64,000 nt of DNA from Bacillota bacterium (GCA_023397655.1 JAEWTW010000010.1:124001-188000), one strand, 5' to 3'; counted from the stretch's first letter, positions 1 to 9,077 are shown. Made by a program: numbers and translations. The notes: a model not told the origin generated them from the letters alone.

Positions 1-777
1 TGTTGGCTTTTTGCTTTTTAAGGCCCAGTCTACAATTGAGCTTTGGGATACTGCAATTTCTTTTCCTAGTTTTTTTTGAGTTGTTCCAGTAGTTTTTAGT
101 ATCTCAAGAATGTTTTTTCTCAAACAAGATTCAGACAACAGATTTATCTTAGGTATGTTCGACAAAATGCTACCGATGTTATTAAAGGTCCAAATATCCC
201 AATTATTTAATTCGTTATATGAATTACCATCATCGATCCTCAACCAATACTTGCAGTGAGAACAATAACCGACTCTTCCTAATGGTTCATAGGGTTTGAA
301 TTGCTTATTGCATTGAGGGCACAAATGATGTAGTTTAATACCATGTTTACCACAGGTTACCACATCTCTAAAAGACCAAATCACTTGTTCATAAACAGGT
401 TCATTATTTTTCCTGCTTTCCTCAAAACAAAGCGGACACCAAGCAGCATGATTGCGTAAAAGATACCTTTGGTTAATATACCCGCTTAAGTTTGTTAATG
501 AAATATTATGAATATTGTGATTGTTTGTTTTTATTTCAAGTACTCGTATAAGATCTTTTACTACATCTGATGATATAGAAAGTAGAAGCTTATTGCGATA
601 TGATAAAACAGCATTAAGTTGATAATCCCTTGTCTCGGGAAAAATCTCATTCTTTAATAGTACTCCTGGGAAAACAGAATGGGCTTCTGCCAACCTTTTT
701 ACGTAACTTGGCAGACTCTCAACATATGGAGTCCCTACCCCTATGGGTTCAATATTAAACAACTGGCTTACTTCCAT
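1..777 (-). CDS. tniQ: TniQ/TnsD-family transposon targeting protein (C-terminus beyond window)
   Basis: An open frame of 259 codons runs from the ATG at 777 to the window edge without a stop, so the gene is partial. It carries the TniQ N-terminal signature (LFNIEPIGVGTPYVESL) and a zinc-ribbon series: WCPLC, a C-x2-H pair, CPQC and CSHC. A helix-turn-helix-like stretch follows near the edge. TniQ/TnsD proteins choose the insertion site for Tn7/Tn5053-type transposons and recruit the TnsC ATPase. The start lies 5 bases after the stop of the TnsC-like gene and is preceded by GGAGG. It is clearly related to the orphan TniQ-like gene at 31445-32704. Its total length, and so whether it is a short TniQ or a longer TnsD, cannot be told here. 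Confidence 0.85.
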   Translation of the reverse strand, partial: MEVSQLFNIEPIGVGTPYVESLPSYVKRLAEAHSVFPGVLLKNEIFPETRDYQLNAVLSYRNKLLLSISSDVVKDLIRVLEIKTNNHNIHNISLTNLSGYINQRYLLRNHAAWCPLCFEESRKNNEPVYEQVIWSFRDVVTCGKHGIKLHHLCPQCNKQFKPYEPLGRVGYCSHCKYWLRIDDGNSYNELNNWDIWTFNNIGSILSNIPKINLLSESCLRKNILEILKTTGTTQKKLGKEIAVSQSSIVDWALKSKKPT

Positions 778-782
778 TATGC

Positions 783-1946
783 TTATTTACCTCCGTTGTT
801 GCTTATATTTTTAAGTCCGTCATTGGCCTCATCTCTCTTCGGATTTCTTTTAAAAGGTTTTCTGTTTTTCGCGGGGGTACATTTGCCCGGGAGATTGATT
901 GCGTTTTCGTCTTTAGCGATTTGCGATGTATTGGAATCCCCATCAGACAAAAACTTTGACATCCGGATTTCGCCGTCTTCAATTCCATCCAGCACAATGT
1001 TTCGTAAATATCCGGAAATCCTTGTCGCATCTAAATGCTTCCTTGTTAAAAATTTGGCTTGTTGTTCAAGGGCATATGAAAAAGCGTCCATCAACCAAAC
1101 TTTCAACGCGCCGATGCGCCCCAATGAATACTCAAATAAGTATTCAAGGTTTTCAGAAATAATATTGGGATCAATTTCTTTTAAAGGCATATGCAGTATT
1201 AAGTCTTTTGTCGCCGTTCCGAAATGTTTCAATCCTTCTTTATCCTTATAATAACGGGGGAAATTAACTATCTTGGTTCTACGTATGCTTTGATCGATGA
1301 ATTCAGACTCTAACTCCAAATATTTAAGAAGTTCATATGTGCCTACCAAAACAATTGGTATCTTGCAACTTGCAAGAGATTTTAAAACGTTAACTGACCA
1401 ATTTGCTTTTTTTGCTGTTGCAACCATTAGCATATGGTGCGCTTCGTTAATGATCATCACTTTTACATGTCGATATATAAGAGTATTTATAAGAACTTTC
1501 TCATAATCAGCTTTTTTGGTATCGGCCTTGATTACTCTATTACCTTTTCTATCACGACCCTCCACCTCCACAGGCAAGTATTTATAATCCATCATAGGCT
1601 CATTCATTTCTTCAAGGGCAGTTTTCCACAAACTCGGAAAATCGAAGCTTCCCTCCACAGGAGCAATGGCCTCAACTTCCACATACGGTATATATCCTGT
1701 GGTTTTATTGGAAATGTCCTCTTCCGTCTTGATTATTTTTTGTTTAATAGCTTTGATGAGTTCTTGTTTTCCCACTCCGGAAGGCCCACAGATGAGAATA
1801 ATTCTCTCATCAACAAGCGAACGAATATACAACATGGTTTCATCTATCGCGTCATCAAGATTTTTGTGATGGACAGTACAATCTCTAAAGTATTTCTTTT
1901 TTTTCTCGTCGCAAGAGTCCAACAATTCTATAGGAAAAGCCGGCAT
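783..1946 (-). CDS. tnsC: TnsC/TniB-type AAA+ transposition ATPase
   Basis: A 387-residue AAA+ protein with Walker A GPSGVGKQ near residue 54 and a Walker B-type IINEAHH near residue 165. In Tn7-like elements TnsC bridges the target selector (TniQ/TnsD) and the transposase. The gene lies between the transposase (12 bases upstream) and tniQ (5 bases downstream) on the same strand, the usual tnsABC-tniQ order. The C-terminal ~60 residues are basic and polar, possibly a tail that contacts the partner proteins (inference). MoxR-like or other AAA+ proteins are unlikely given the context. Confidence 0.88.
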   Translation of the reverse strand: MPAFPIELLDSCDEKKKKYFRDCTVHHKNLDDAIDETMLYIRSLVDERIILICGPSGVGKQELIKAIKQKIIKTEEDISNKTTGYIPYVEVEAIAPVEGSFDFPSLWKTALEEMNEPMMDYKYLPVEVEGRDRKGNRVIKADTKKADYEKVLINTLIYRHVKVMIINEAHHMLMVATAKKANWSVNVLKSLASCKIPIVLVGTYELLKYLELESEFIDQSIRRTKIVNFPRYYKDKEGLKHFGTATKDLILHMPLKEIDPNIISENLEYLFEYSLGRIGALKVWLMDAFSYALEQQAKFLTRKHLDATRISGYLRNIVLDGIEDGEIRMSKFLSDGDSNTSQIAKDENAINLPGKCTPAKNRKPFKRNPKRDEANDGLKNISNNGGK

Positions 1947-1958
1947 AAATAACTCCTT

Positions 1959-4640
1959 TTAAGGATCTAAATCTTCTTCACTGATTACGAAAGATTCCAT
2001 TATTTCCTTAAGTTCTTCCGAATAGTATGGGTTGTCCTCAATATCGCTATACGTTCTACATGGGTAACCCTGTTGTGAATCGCCCGCGTTAATGCTATAG
2101 CCTCCATTTATTACCTTAAACTCAGTGGCGGTATCTTCGTCGCGGCTGCGCTGTATTAACATTTTTTCGGTTTGTTCTGCGCAATCCAGAAGATTAGCAA
2201 GCTTTCGGGCGGTTATATTTTTATTCTGTGCGTATAATTGCTTCTGTTTCAGGAGTTCTTCAGAGGCAATTTTAAGCTCCATTTCACTCCTGCCGATAAA
2301 AGTGTTAAGTGTGGAAATACATTTGACCCAACGATTTCCGACATAGCAATACACAATGCCCATATTCCAAGGGTCATATTTGATGGCAACACGTGTACCG
2401 ACAAGGGACCTAAGCTCAGGGCTGTAATAGTTGATATAGTTTGCCTTTACAACGCCATTTAAGCTAACCTGCACAGTGCTGTTATTTCGATTTATCCCAG
2501 GCAGAGTTATTATCATGAAAGTTTCATTATACGGGATAAAACGAGCAGGTCTATTGCCAGAATATCTCATCGAGCGTTCAAACGCCTCTCGCGGACTCGC
2601 ACCCAGCTCAGAATGTTCCATCGTATCATAGACTTCATAAAAGTACTCGGTTAATAGATTGTATATTTCCGGAAGAGTCCAAACGGCCCAATTCTCGGGA
2701 TTGACGTATTTGGTGACCTGACGAACGTTCTTCATAATTTTTGTGTTGCCCCGCAAATTATGGATAAGCTGCGTCATTGTTGTGCCCAAATAGCGCTCAA
2801 TTATAGATCCAAACCTACCCTTATGCGCAGGTCTAAATTTATGTGTGATTCCAAAATGCGCAAGCAGCGAATCAAAATAAACGCTGTCGAAGTCGTGGCC
2901 GTTATCGGTTGTTATTATCTGTGGCAACCTGTTGAACCTCCGGACGCACTCTCTTATAACCATCATATCAACTACAATAGATGGGGCTTGATATGAGAGA
3001 TAAAAAGCTAATACTCTCCGGTTGCATGAATCAAACATTACTGTCACCCAAACTTTCCCGTGTTTTTTAAGTGTTTTTGAGTGTACAGTTTGTAAGTCCA
3101 ATACTGTATGGTCAATATGTGCAAGTTCAAAAGCCCTATCCCCGTGCCTTGACGTAGCCATGTCTGGACTAATATAGAAAGACTCTTCTTTGTATGCAAT
3201 CCTGCTACCTTGAGTTTTCAGGAGCCTATCATACTTGGGCAAATCATTAATCATTCTATAAAAAGTCTTGTCACTAGGGGGAATCAAACTCTTTTTCTCA
3301 CATAGCGTGACGAATCTATTGTACAAAGCTTTTTTGCTTGGGTTGATCGGTGATTCGTTGTTTTTCATAAAAGTATGAAATTCTGCAGTCACGTTCTCAG
3401 AAAGGCGCGGGGTTCTATTACCCCTGTTTTTGACATGAGGAATTAAACCAATATAACCCCAACCGTAAGCTTGTTCTGCGTGTTTGAAGTTTTTTACCCA
3501 ATCTCGAATAGTCCTCGTTTTTTGTAGTGGTTCACCTTCCAAAAACGGTAGAATGGTCTTATACCTGCGATTTGCTTCTGCGAGGTCCTGTTTGCTCGCC
3601 TGACGCATTATACTATCCGCTTTTTCTTTGAGAGTGTTGTCGATAAATTGATTATCCGGGCTTATTATATGGCCTTCTGACACTAGTGCCTTAAATTGGT
3701 TCCAATCAATCTCGGTAACTTTACCGTCTAAGGAGAGTGAAATATATTTTTCGCCATCATTTATAATGGTCCATCTATTTCCGTTCCAGAGTACTTCTTT
3801 GCCCGGAGTAGTATCTATCATGCAATTTTCGAATTTTACGCTCGCCCTGACAGTCTGATTAGCCAGAGAAATCTCTTGGTTTAAATATACATGGCACGTG
3901 TCAGGCTGGCATAAAAGTTCCTGCTGTATATTAATATAAATCTCTTCTCTAACGAGGAGATTATAAATAAGGTCAGCCTCCACTTTAATCATTTTTATCA
4001 GATTAATAAGAAGTATTCCTGGGTTCTCATGGACGAATGCTATTACTTCGTCCTTCGCTTCGGCCGAAACATCTATTTTAGTATTTAAGTAATAGTCTTC
4101 TAAAAAAACAATATTTTTTTCAAAAATTCTATTAATTTCGTCTGATGAACGAAGCCAATAACAAAGTCCATACTCTTTGGCGTACACTTCACCGGGAGGA
4201 CAATGCCATATTCCATTAATTTTTACGTATCTATTGGGCGATTGTGCAGATAGCTCGACCAGCCTCGCTTCATCTTTCCATTCCTCCCATCCGGCGGCAT
4301 CCTCTTTGATCACAAAAAAGTCCGGAGTATGATAGAGCCCAACCACCTTGTCCGTTTTTCCTGTCTTATATACGAGTTTAATCTGACACGGCTGGTCATA
4401 ATATTCCAGTATGGAATCGTCGTGTTCTTTCAAATAAATACAAGACAATTCAACCGTATGGCTTTCGAATTGAATTGTCTTTCCCATCTTTCGGCTTGGG
4501 TATCTTCCTATTACATTTTTAGAGCCACCTCCGACTGCTCGGAAAGGTTCATTGCTCCTTATTTTTTTAATAAGCTCAATAGCTGATTCCGAGAGCTTAT
4601 GTTTCTCGACCCAATATATAAATTCAGCATTACTAGACAT
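1959..4640 (-). CDS. tnsAB: TnsA-TnsB fusion transposase of a Tn7-like transposon
   Basis: An 893-residue protein with two nuclease modules. Residues ~40-180 match a TnsA-type endonuclease: E64 (SHTVE), D107 (HTPDF) and E120-W-K122, followed by a cysteine- and tryptophan-rich TnsA-like C-terminal part. Residues ~480-640 are an rve/DDE integrase core with D510 (HIDH), D579 (TDNG) and E615 (IIERY), a classic DD35E spacing. A Mu-transposase-C-like region follows. TnsA cuts the 5' ends and TnsB the 3' ends, so the fusion predicts cut-and-paste movement. ATG 4640 is preceded by GGGAG. It is the first gene inward from the presumed right end (~4822). Natural TnsAB fusions are known in some Tn7-like elements. 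Confidence 0.88.
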   Translation of the reverse strand: MSSNAEFIYWVEKHKLSESAIELIKKIRSNEPFRAVGGGSKNVIGRYPSRKMGKTIQFESHTVELSCIYLKEHDDSILEYYDQPCQIKLVYKTGKTDKVVGLYHTPDFFVIKEDAAGWEEWKDEARLVELSAQSPNRYVKINGIWHCPPGEVYAKEYGLCYWLRSSDEINRIFEKNIVFLEDYYLNTKIDVSAEAKDEVIAFVHENPGILLINLIKMIKVEADLIYNLLVREEIYINIQQELLCQPDTCHVYLNQEISLANQTVRASVKFENCMIDTTPGKEVLWNGNRWTIINDGEKYISLSLDGKVTEIDWNQFKALVSEGHIISPDNQFIDNTLKEKADSIMRQASKQDLAEANRRYKTILPFLEGEPLQKTRTIRDWVKNFKHAEQAYGWGYIGLIPHVKNRGNRTPRLSENVTAEFHTFMKNNESPINPSKKALYNRFVTLCEKKSLIPPSDKTFYRMINDLPKYDRLLKTQGSRIAYKEESFYISPDMATSRHGDRAFELAHIDHTVLDLQTVHSKTLKKHGKVWVTVMFDSCNRRVLAFYLSYQAPSIVVDMMVIRECVRRFNRLPQIITTDNGHDFDSVYFDSLLAHFGITHKFRPAHKGRFGSIIERYLGTTMTQLIHNLRGNTKIMKNVRQVTKYVNPENWAVWTLPEIYNLLTEYFYEVYDTMEHSELGASPREAFERSMRYSGNRPARFIPYNETFMIITLPGINRNNSTVQVSLNGVVKANYINYYSPELRSLVGTRVAIKYDPWNMGIVYCYVGNRWVKCISTLNTFIGRSEMELKIASEELLKQKQLYAQNKNITARKLANLLDCAEQTEKMLIQRSRDEDTATEFKVINGGYSINAGDSQQGYPCRTYSDIEDNPYYSEELKEIMESFVISEEDLDP

Positions 4641-4804
4641 ACCTATATTCTCCCGAAACGATCCACATTTAAGTTATATGGGGTTGATATACCTCATATT
4701 ATCTGCAATTTTTATATTTTCCTTTCTTGTCTCGAGATATTTAGTCTTCGTAAAGGAAAACATTATTATACTATATAATGTATACTGTAACATAAATACA
4801 TACC

Positions 4805-4822
4805 AAATGCGCGATTTCGACA
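4805..4822 (-). mobile_element. Putative right end of the Tn7-like element
   Basis: Read on the minus strand, the sequence starts TGTCGAA and continues to GCATT, pointing inward toward tnsAB. A closely similar motif (AATGC, 3-5 bases, TTCGACA) occurs at 31292-31309. TGT at the outer end fits transposons of this superfamily. The exact tip and the target duplication cannot be fixed without the other end. Confidence 0.35.
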
Positions 4823-4900
4823 AAAATAGTTGTCATTAGTCATTCTATGTATATAAATAACCAGTGTGAATTGAGTAAAAATGGAGTCCATTTTGTTTCA

Positions 4901-5052
4901 GAGGCGACCGCTCTATCCGCCTGGGCTATGGAAACATATTATTCGATTTTTGCCCCATGTCGCATCGGGTTAGGAGGCGACCGCTCTATCCGCCTGAGCT
5001 ACGGGAACATATTATTCGATTTTTGCCTCATATCGCATCGGGTTAGGAGGCG
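4901..5052 (-). repeat. Tandem 73-bp units, each carrying the 5' half of a tRNA-Arg(CCU)
   Basis: Units 4901-4973 and 4974-5046 differ at only five positions, all transitions; a third copy starts at 5047 and diverges. On the minus strand the second unit gives a canonical tRNA 5' half from 5008 to 4970: acceptor GTTCCCG, D-stem GCTC/GAGC, anticodon-stem 5' strand and the loop CTCCTAA with anticodon CCU. The next five bases (CCCGA) no longer pair with GTCGC, so homology stops right after the anticodon loop, a usual integrase crossover point. No 3' half follows. Read as att-site remnants, not a working tRNA. Confidence 0.7.
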
Positions 5053-5344
5053 GTAGGCCTATGGTTCGAAACACGCAAGGTAGCAAGCCGGATGTGCCTA
5101 TTTAAAGGGGTTTTGAGCGATTCTACTATGTCTATTTAGTCTATAAATCCCCTCAAAATCTATGTTATACTACAGAAAATGTAGTATAAATGTAGTAAAA
5201 CAAAATCGACTGTTCAATCATTCTGTATTTTTTGAAGGTTTCATCATTTGAATCCTTCTTTTTACTAAAAAGCGCTTAACTTGCATCACAACGATAGAAG
5301 CCACAATTATCCTGGTCTATTTATAAGTTAAAGCATAAAACAAT

Positions 5345-6094
5345 TTAATAGCAGGAATATTCCGGCGTAATCTGCCGTAAAAACTGTCTTGTTCTTTCTC
5401 CCTTCGGGTTTTTGAAAAATTCAAGTGGCTGACCACACTCCACGATTCTTCCCTGATCCATAAATACAACCTCTGTTGCTACATCACGTGCAAAGCTCAT
5501 CTCATGGGTCACGACAACCATTGTAATGCCCTCGAGTGCCAGATTACGCATAACCCTTAATACCTCCTGTACCAGTTCGGGATCCAGGGCACTGGTTGGT
5601 TCATCAAATAGAATGACCTTTGGATTCATTGCAAGTGATCGGGCAATAGCGACGCGCTGTTGCTGTCCGCCCGAAAGCTGGGAAGGAAAATAGTCCGCTT
5701 TATCAAAAAGCCCAACCTTATCAAGATAGCACTGTGCAATATCAACAGCCGCCATCTTTTCCATATGGCGAACGACAATTAGCCCTTCAATGACATTTTG
5801 TAATGCCGTTCTATGCATAAAAAGGTTATAACCTTGAAATACCATGGCCGTGTTTTTTCGAATCTCCAATATATCCTTTTTATGTGCATGTCTAAGGTCA
5901 ATTTGGAGATCGCCAAGCTTTAGAGTACCGGATTGGGGTCTCTCCAGCAGGTTTATGCAACGCAAAAGAGTCGATTTTCCCGAACCGCTGGGCCCAATGA
6001 TAACCACCACACTGCCTGCCGGAACGTCAAGATCAATTCCACGAAGCACTTCGTTTGTTCCAAATGCCTTTTTGAGATTCTTTATTTCAACCAT
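5345..6094 (-). CDS. Polar amino-acid ABC transporter ATP-binding protein (GlnQ/HisP-like)
   Basis: Cytoplasmic ATPase of a polar amino-acid uptake system. It has Walker A GPSGSGKST, signature LSGGQQQR, Walker B VILFDEPTSALDPE and the His switch VVTHEMSF, which match the GlnQ subfamily. The chosen start (MVEIKNLKK, ATG at 6094) overlaps the permease stop by 8 bases and has AAAGGGA upstream; a longer frame from 6133 would run 47 bases into the permease. Last gene of a five-gene leftward operon (9077 to 5345). The substrate cannot be read from sequence. Confidence 0.9.
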   Translation of the reverse strand: MVEIKNLKKAFGTNEVLRGIDLDVPAGSVVVIIGPSGSGKSTLLRCINLLERPQSGTLKLGDLQIDLRHAHKKDILEIRKNTAMVFQGYNLFMHRTALQNVIEGLIVVRHMEKMAAVDIAQCYLDKVGLFDKADYFPSQLSGGQQQRVAIARSLAMNPKVILFDEPTSALDPELVQEVLRVMRNLALEGITMVVVTHEMSFARDVATEVVFMDQGRIVECGQPLEFFKNPKGERTRQFLRQITPEYSCY

Positions 6095-6812
6095 GCTGGA
6101 CATCCCTTTCATGCTTGCGCAGACGTCTCTCACTCATTCGCAGCAATTGCTCGAATACGATGCATATTATCCAATACATGAGTGCCGCAACGATATAGGC
6201 CTCAAAAAAGTTGGATGTTCTGGCCGCACTGATTTTCGCCTGTCCGATTATTTCAGGTACCGAAGCCGCGAAGGCAAGCGACGTATCCTTCAGCAATGCA
6301 ATGAACGTATTACCCATATTCGGTAAGGCCACTACAGCAGCCTGAGGAATGATAATCCTGCGAAGAATCTGAGCAGTTGTCATTCCGATGGATTCTGCCG
6401 CTTCGATCTGTCCTTTACCCACAGACAGCATAGCCGCCCGGATTGTTTCGGAAAGATAAGCACCAACGTTCAGCGAAAATGACACATACATGAATACGAT
6501 GGCCGGTATCTGGGATATATCTATCTGCCAACCGTAAATCTCGCTCAGATACCGGATCACAAGCGGGATGCCGTAATAGGCCAGGAAAATCTGTACCAAA
6601 AGCGGGGTTCCCCGCATAAACGAAACATATACCCCTACTACCCGGCGAAGCACCGGGACCTTGAAGATTTTTATCAAAGCGATTGCGAATCCAATCAATA
6701 TTCCGAATAAAAAAGCGATGCAGGCTATAGAGAGGGAAATGGGTATCCCCGTCGCCACACGCGGTATAGAACCCAGCATATAATCAAAATCGAGTAACCC
6801 TTTTCCCTGCAT
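6087..6812 (-). CDS. Amino-acid ABC transporter permease (HisM/GlnP family)
   Basis: A 241-residue inner-membrane permease with about five hydrophobic segments and the family EAA-type loop (IEAAESIGMTTAQILRRI, followed by PQA). The N-terminal PISLSIACIAF motif is typical of the HisMQ TM region. A single permease gene implies a homodimeric channel working with the binding protein (6837-7718) and the ATPase (5345-6094). Start at 6812 is 24 bases after the binding-protein stop. Confidence 0.9.
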   Translation of the reverse strand: MQGKGLLDFDYMLGSIPRVATGIPISLSIACIAFLFGILIGFAIALIKIFKVPVLRRVVGVYVSFMRGTPLLVQIFLAYYGIPLVIRYLSEIYGWQIDISQIPAIVFMYVSFSLNVGAYLSETIRAAMLSVGKGQIEAAESIGMTTAQILRRIIIPQAAVVALPNMGNTFIALLKDTSLAFAASVPEIIGQAKISAARTSNFFEAYIVAALMYWIICIVFEQLLRMSERRLRKHERDVQHG

Positions 6813-6836
6813 TCTCTATATCTCCGATACCTGTTT

Positions 6837-7718
6837 TTACTTGCTGTAATCTGCTCCAAACCAGTCGATAGAGAGCTGGGAAAGCGTCCCGTCATCCTTA
6901 AGTTTGTAAAGTGCATCGTCTATCTTTTCTTTTAATACTTTACCTGGGCCATCATTTTTAAAGATAAAGTGTGTCGGTTCTTCAGCTATCCGCTCTCCAA
7001 CAGGCTGCACTTCAAGATCCTGAGCTTTGGCCTTTTCAACGGCCATAATGGGGTCGTTCAGAGTGGCATCAATGCGGCCATTGGCGATATCCTGTAAAAT
7101 GGTTGTGATATCTTCTTCATAGTAGACAATATCCAGGATATTGCCGTTTGCGTTGTTCCAGTCTTCCAGTACACGTGTAAAGGAATCGCCCACTGTAGTA
7201 CCAATTTTCTTGCCTTCCAAATCTTCCAGGGAGTTGATGTCCGTACGCCCCTCTTTGACTATCAACTGGCTGACGCAAAGTGCATATGTGTTCTCTGTCA
7301 GGAGATACTTGGCTTCTCTGTCCGGATTGCTGGTGATCTGATTGGCCAGTAACTGGTATTTATCCGCATCCAGCCCTGGAAACAGCGTGTCCCACGGACC
7401 GGTCTGAAAATCAAATTTCAATGATGGTTCAACAGTTTCAATGAGGCGCAGAACCTCAATGTCATACCCCGTCAGATTACCTGCCTCGTCAACATACGTA
7501 AATGGTTCGTAAGTTCCCATGGTACCCACTCTAACTGTTATGACTTCTTCAGACTCAGTTTGAGTCGGCACATCGGAATCGGTCGGCACAGACGTATCCG
7601 CAGATTTTTCAGGAGAGGCCGTTACCTCTGCCGAAGGCTGGGCCGCCGGTGCTGCGCAGCCTGCCAGAACAAGTGCAAACACCAATACAAACAATACAGC
7701 TTTTAAAGACTTCTTCAT
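6837..7718 (-). CDS. Amino-acid ABC transporter substrate-binding lipoprotein
   Basis: A 293-residue extracytoplasmic binding protein. The chosen ATG at 7718 has AAAGGAG upstream and opens a lipoprotein signal (MKKSLKAVLF, lipobox LAGC), so the mature protein should be tethered to the membrane. After a Ser/Thr/Glu-rich linker comes an SBP family 3 core: RVGTMGTYEPFTYVDEAGNL, GYDIEVLRLI and a C-terminal LSQLSIDWFGADYS. Frames starting further upstream run into the SDR gene and lack a signal. Substrate unknown. Confidence 0.9.
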   Translation of the reverse strand: MKKSLKAVLFVLVFALVLAGCAAPAAQPSAEVTASPEKSADTSVPTDSDVPTQTESEEVITVRVGTMGTYEPFTYVDEAGNLTGYDIEVLRLIETVEPSLKFDFQTGPWDTLFPGLDADKYQLLANQITSNPDREAKYLLTENTYALCVSQLIVKEGRTDINSLEDLEGKKIGTTVGDSFTRVLEDWNNANGNILDIVYYEEDITTILQDIANGRIDATLNDPIMAVEKAKAQDLEVQPVGERIAEEPTHFIFKNDGPGKVLKEKIDDALYKLKDDGTLSQLSIDWFGADYSK

Positions 7719-7744
7719 TTTATACTCCTTTAAATATAATATTT

Positions 7745-8548
7745 TTAACGTGTAAGTAATCCCGCATCCAGTACATATTGACTTCCCGTAACATACCTCG
7801 AGCGGGGGCTGGCAAGAAACAATACGGCTTCCGCCACATCTTCCGGTTCCACCCACGGAACCGGAAGCAAGTTGCCTGCCGATCGCTCGGCAATCTCCTG
7901 AGGCGTAGCGCCCTCCAGGAAGGCCAGCCCATCATTCATCGGTGTATTGACGCCCGTTGGATGTATGCTGTTTACGCGGATATTGTGAGGTGCCAACTCA
8001 ATGGCCCAGGATTTCGTAAGGCCGGTCAGGCCCCATTTTGACGCAGCGTAATGTGACAATCTGTTCATGCCGCGTAATCCTGCAATGGATGAATTGTTGA
8101 TTATCACGCCGCTTTTCTGTTTTATCATATACGGTATAACGTACTTTGCCGTCAGCCAAGCACCTTTAAGATTGATGTCTATCATTGCATCCCATTCGGC
8201 CTCAGGCAGTTCGTGCGCCATACCGTACGCACAAATACCGGCGTTATTAAAAAGCACATCGATCGTTCCAAATGCGTCAACGCCATGTATCACCGCCCTT
8301 TCTATATCCTCGGCACGGCGTACGTCACCGCCGTAAACAACGGCTTTAGAACCTAATGCCTCTACTTCTTCTTTTAGAATGGTCAGTTCTTTGGATGTGC
8401 TATTATTATAAGCAGGATAGCTTATGGGTTTTTCCAAATCAAAGCCTATAATATTGGCTCCCTCTTTCGCAAACGCCAAGGCCACAGCCTTGCCCTGCCC
8501 CTTTCCCGCTCCGGTAATGAATACTGTTTTCCCTTGAAATTCGTTCAT
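7745..8548 (-). CDS. Short-chain dehydrogenase/reductase of the mycofactocin-coupled type
   Basis: A 267-residue Rossmann oxidoreductase: nucleotide motif TGAGKGQG (~residues 12-19), NNAG, catalytic NNSS and YAASK. Two traits set it apart from ordinary SDRs: an insertion after the second beta strand (DLEKPISYPAYNNST then VEALGSKAV), and the downstream RVNSIHPTGVNTPM. Both are hallmarks of the mycofactocin-associated SDRs of actinobacteria, which hold a tightly bound NAD. No mycofactocin genes are visible here. It sits between an AhpD-like gene (4 bases upstream) and the transporter, suggesting oxidation of the imported or a related compound (inference). Confidence 0.85.
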   Translation of the reverse strand: MNEFQGKTVFITGAGKGQGKAVALAFAKEGANIIGFDLEKPISYPAYNNSTSKELTILKEEVEALGSKAVVYGGDVRRAEDIERAVIHGVDAFGTIDVLFNNAGICAYGMAHELPEAEWDAMIDINLKGAWLTAKYVIPYMIKQKSGVIINNSSIAGLRGMNRLSHYAASKWGLTGLTKSWAIELAPHNIRVNSIHPTGVNTPMNDGLAFLEGATPQEIAERSAGNLLPVPWVEPEDVAEAVLFLASPRSRYVTGSQYVLDAGLLTR

Positions 8549-8552
8549 ATAA

Positions 8553-9077
8553 TTACCTCTTTGTATAATTAGTTAAATACTCATCTAGCTCTACTTTTAA
8601 AACGTTATTGATTAGGTTGGTGGCAATCATAAGACCTGCAAATGCAGTCAGTGCCACAATTTGGCTATCATCAAAGTAACTTCTTAGTTTTTCAAACAAT
8701 ACATCGTCTACACCATTAGGGTTTTTCACACACAAGCGTCCAAATTCGATTAAGGCTTGTTCCTTATGGGAGAGGTATGGATTATCTGGATTGTCCCCGC
8801 TGTCAATAAGAATTTTGCGGAAGAAAGAGGAACAAATGAGGCAATCATTTTCTTCTGATATTGCATAAGAAAGTAGATTAAACTCCCTTTCTCCGACAAA
8901 CGTAAGAAGCTCTGTGCGCAAATCGTACCACTCCATGAGGGCATAAAAAGAGGGCAGCGAGTGCAATAACGTTCGCTTCATATTGGTTATGCGACCATGT
9001 TTTCCAATCTGATCTTCAAATTCTTCTTTTACAGATAAGCTTGCGTTGTCGTAATCTATGGGTCTTATCCTACTCAT
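8553..9077 (-). CDS. AhpD-like / carboxymuconolactone decarboxylase family protein
   Basis: A 174-residue all-helical protein with the AhpD-type active-site context EENDCLICSSFF, i.e. a CxxC redox pair preceded by Glu. AhpD-fold proteins act as peroxidases or thiol-redox partners, and some related proteins work in aromatic-acid catabolism. First gene of the leftward operon; the SDR begins 4 bases after its stop. Specific function not assignable. Confidence 0.7.
   Translation of the reverse strand: MSRIRPIDYDNASLSVKEEFEDQIGKHGRITNMKRTLLHSLPSFYALMEWYDLRTELLTFVGEREFNLLSYAISEENDCLICSSFFRKILIDSGDNPDNPYLSHKEQALIEFGRLCVKNPNGVDDVLFEKLRSYFDDSQIVALTAFAGLMIATNLINNVLKVELDEYLTNYTKR

Larger units (their letters stand above)
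4641..5344. other. Non-coding transposon end and att-like debris
   Basis: No convincing gene is seen in these 704 bases. From left to right it holds the tnsAB leader, a putative transposon end finishing in TTCGACA (4816-4822), two tandem 73-bp half-tRNA units (4901-5046), a T-arm-like stretch on the + strand (GGTTCGAA, near 5060), and a perfect hairpin TTATACTACA/TGTAGTATAA (5165-5189). The last runs into a TGTAGTA-type direct repeat (5180-5198) that recurs at 18612-18630. This is the kind of scar left by repeated insertions at a tRNA gene. Confidence 0.6.

Noticed and set aside
4901..5052. CRISPR array
   Set aside because: The 73-bp units are contiguous without variable spacers and encode tRNA 5' halves; there are no cas genes in the window.
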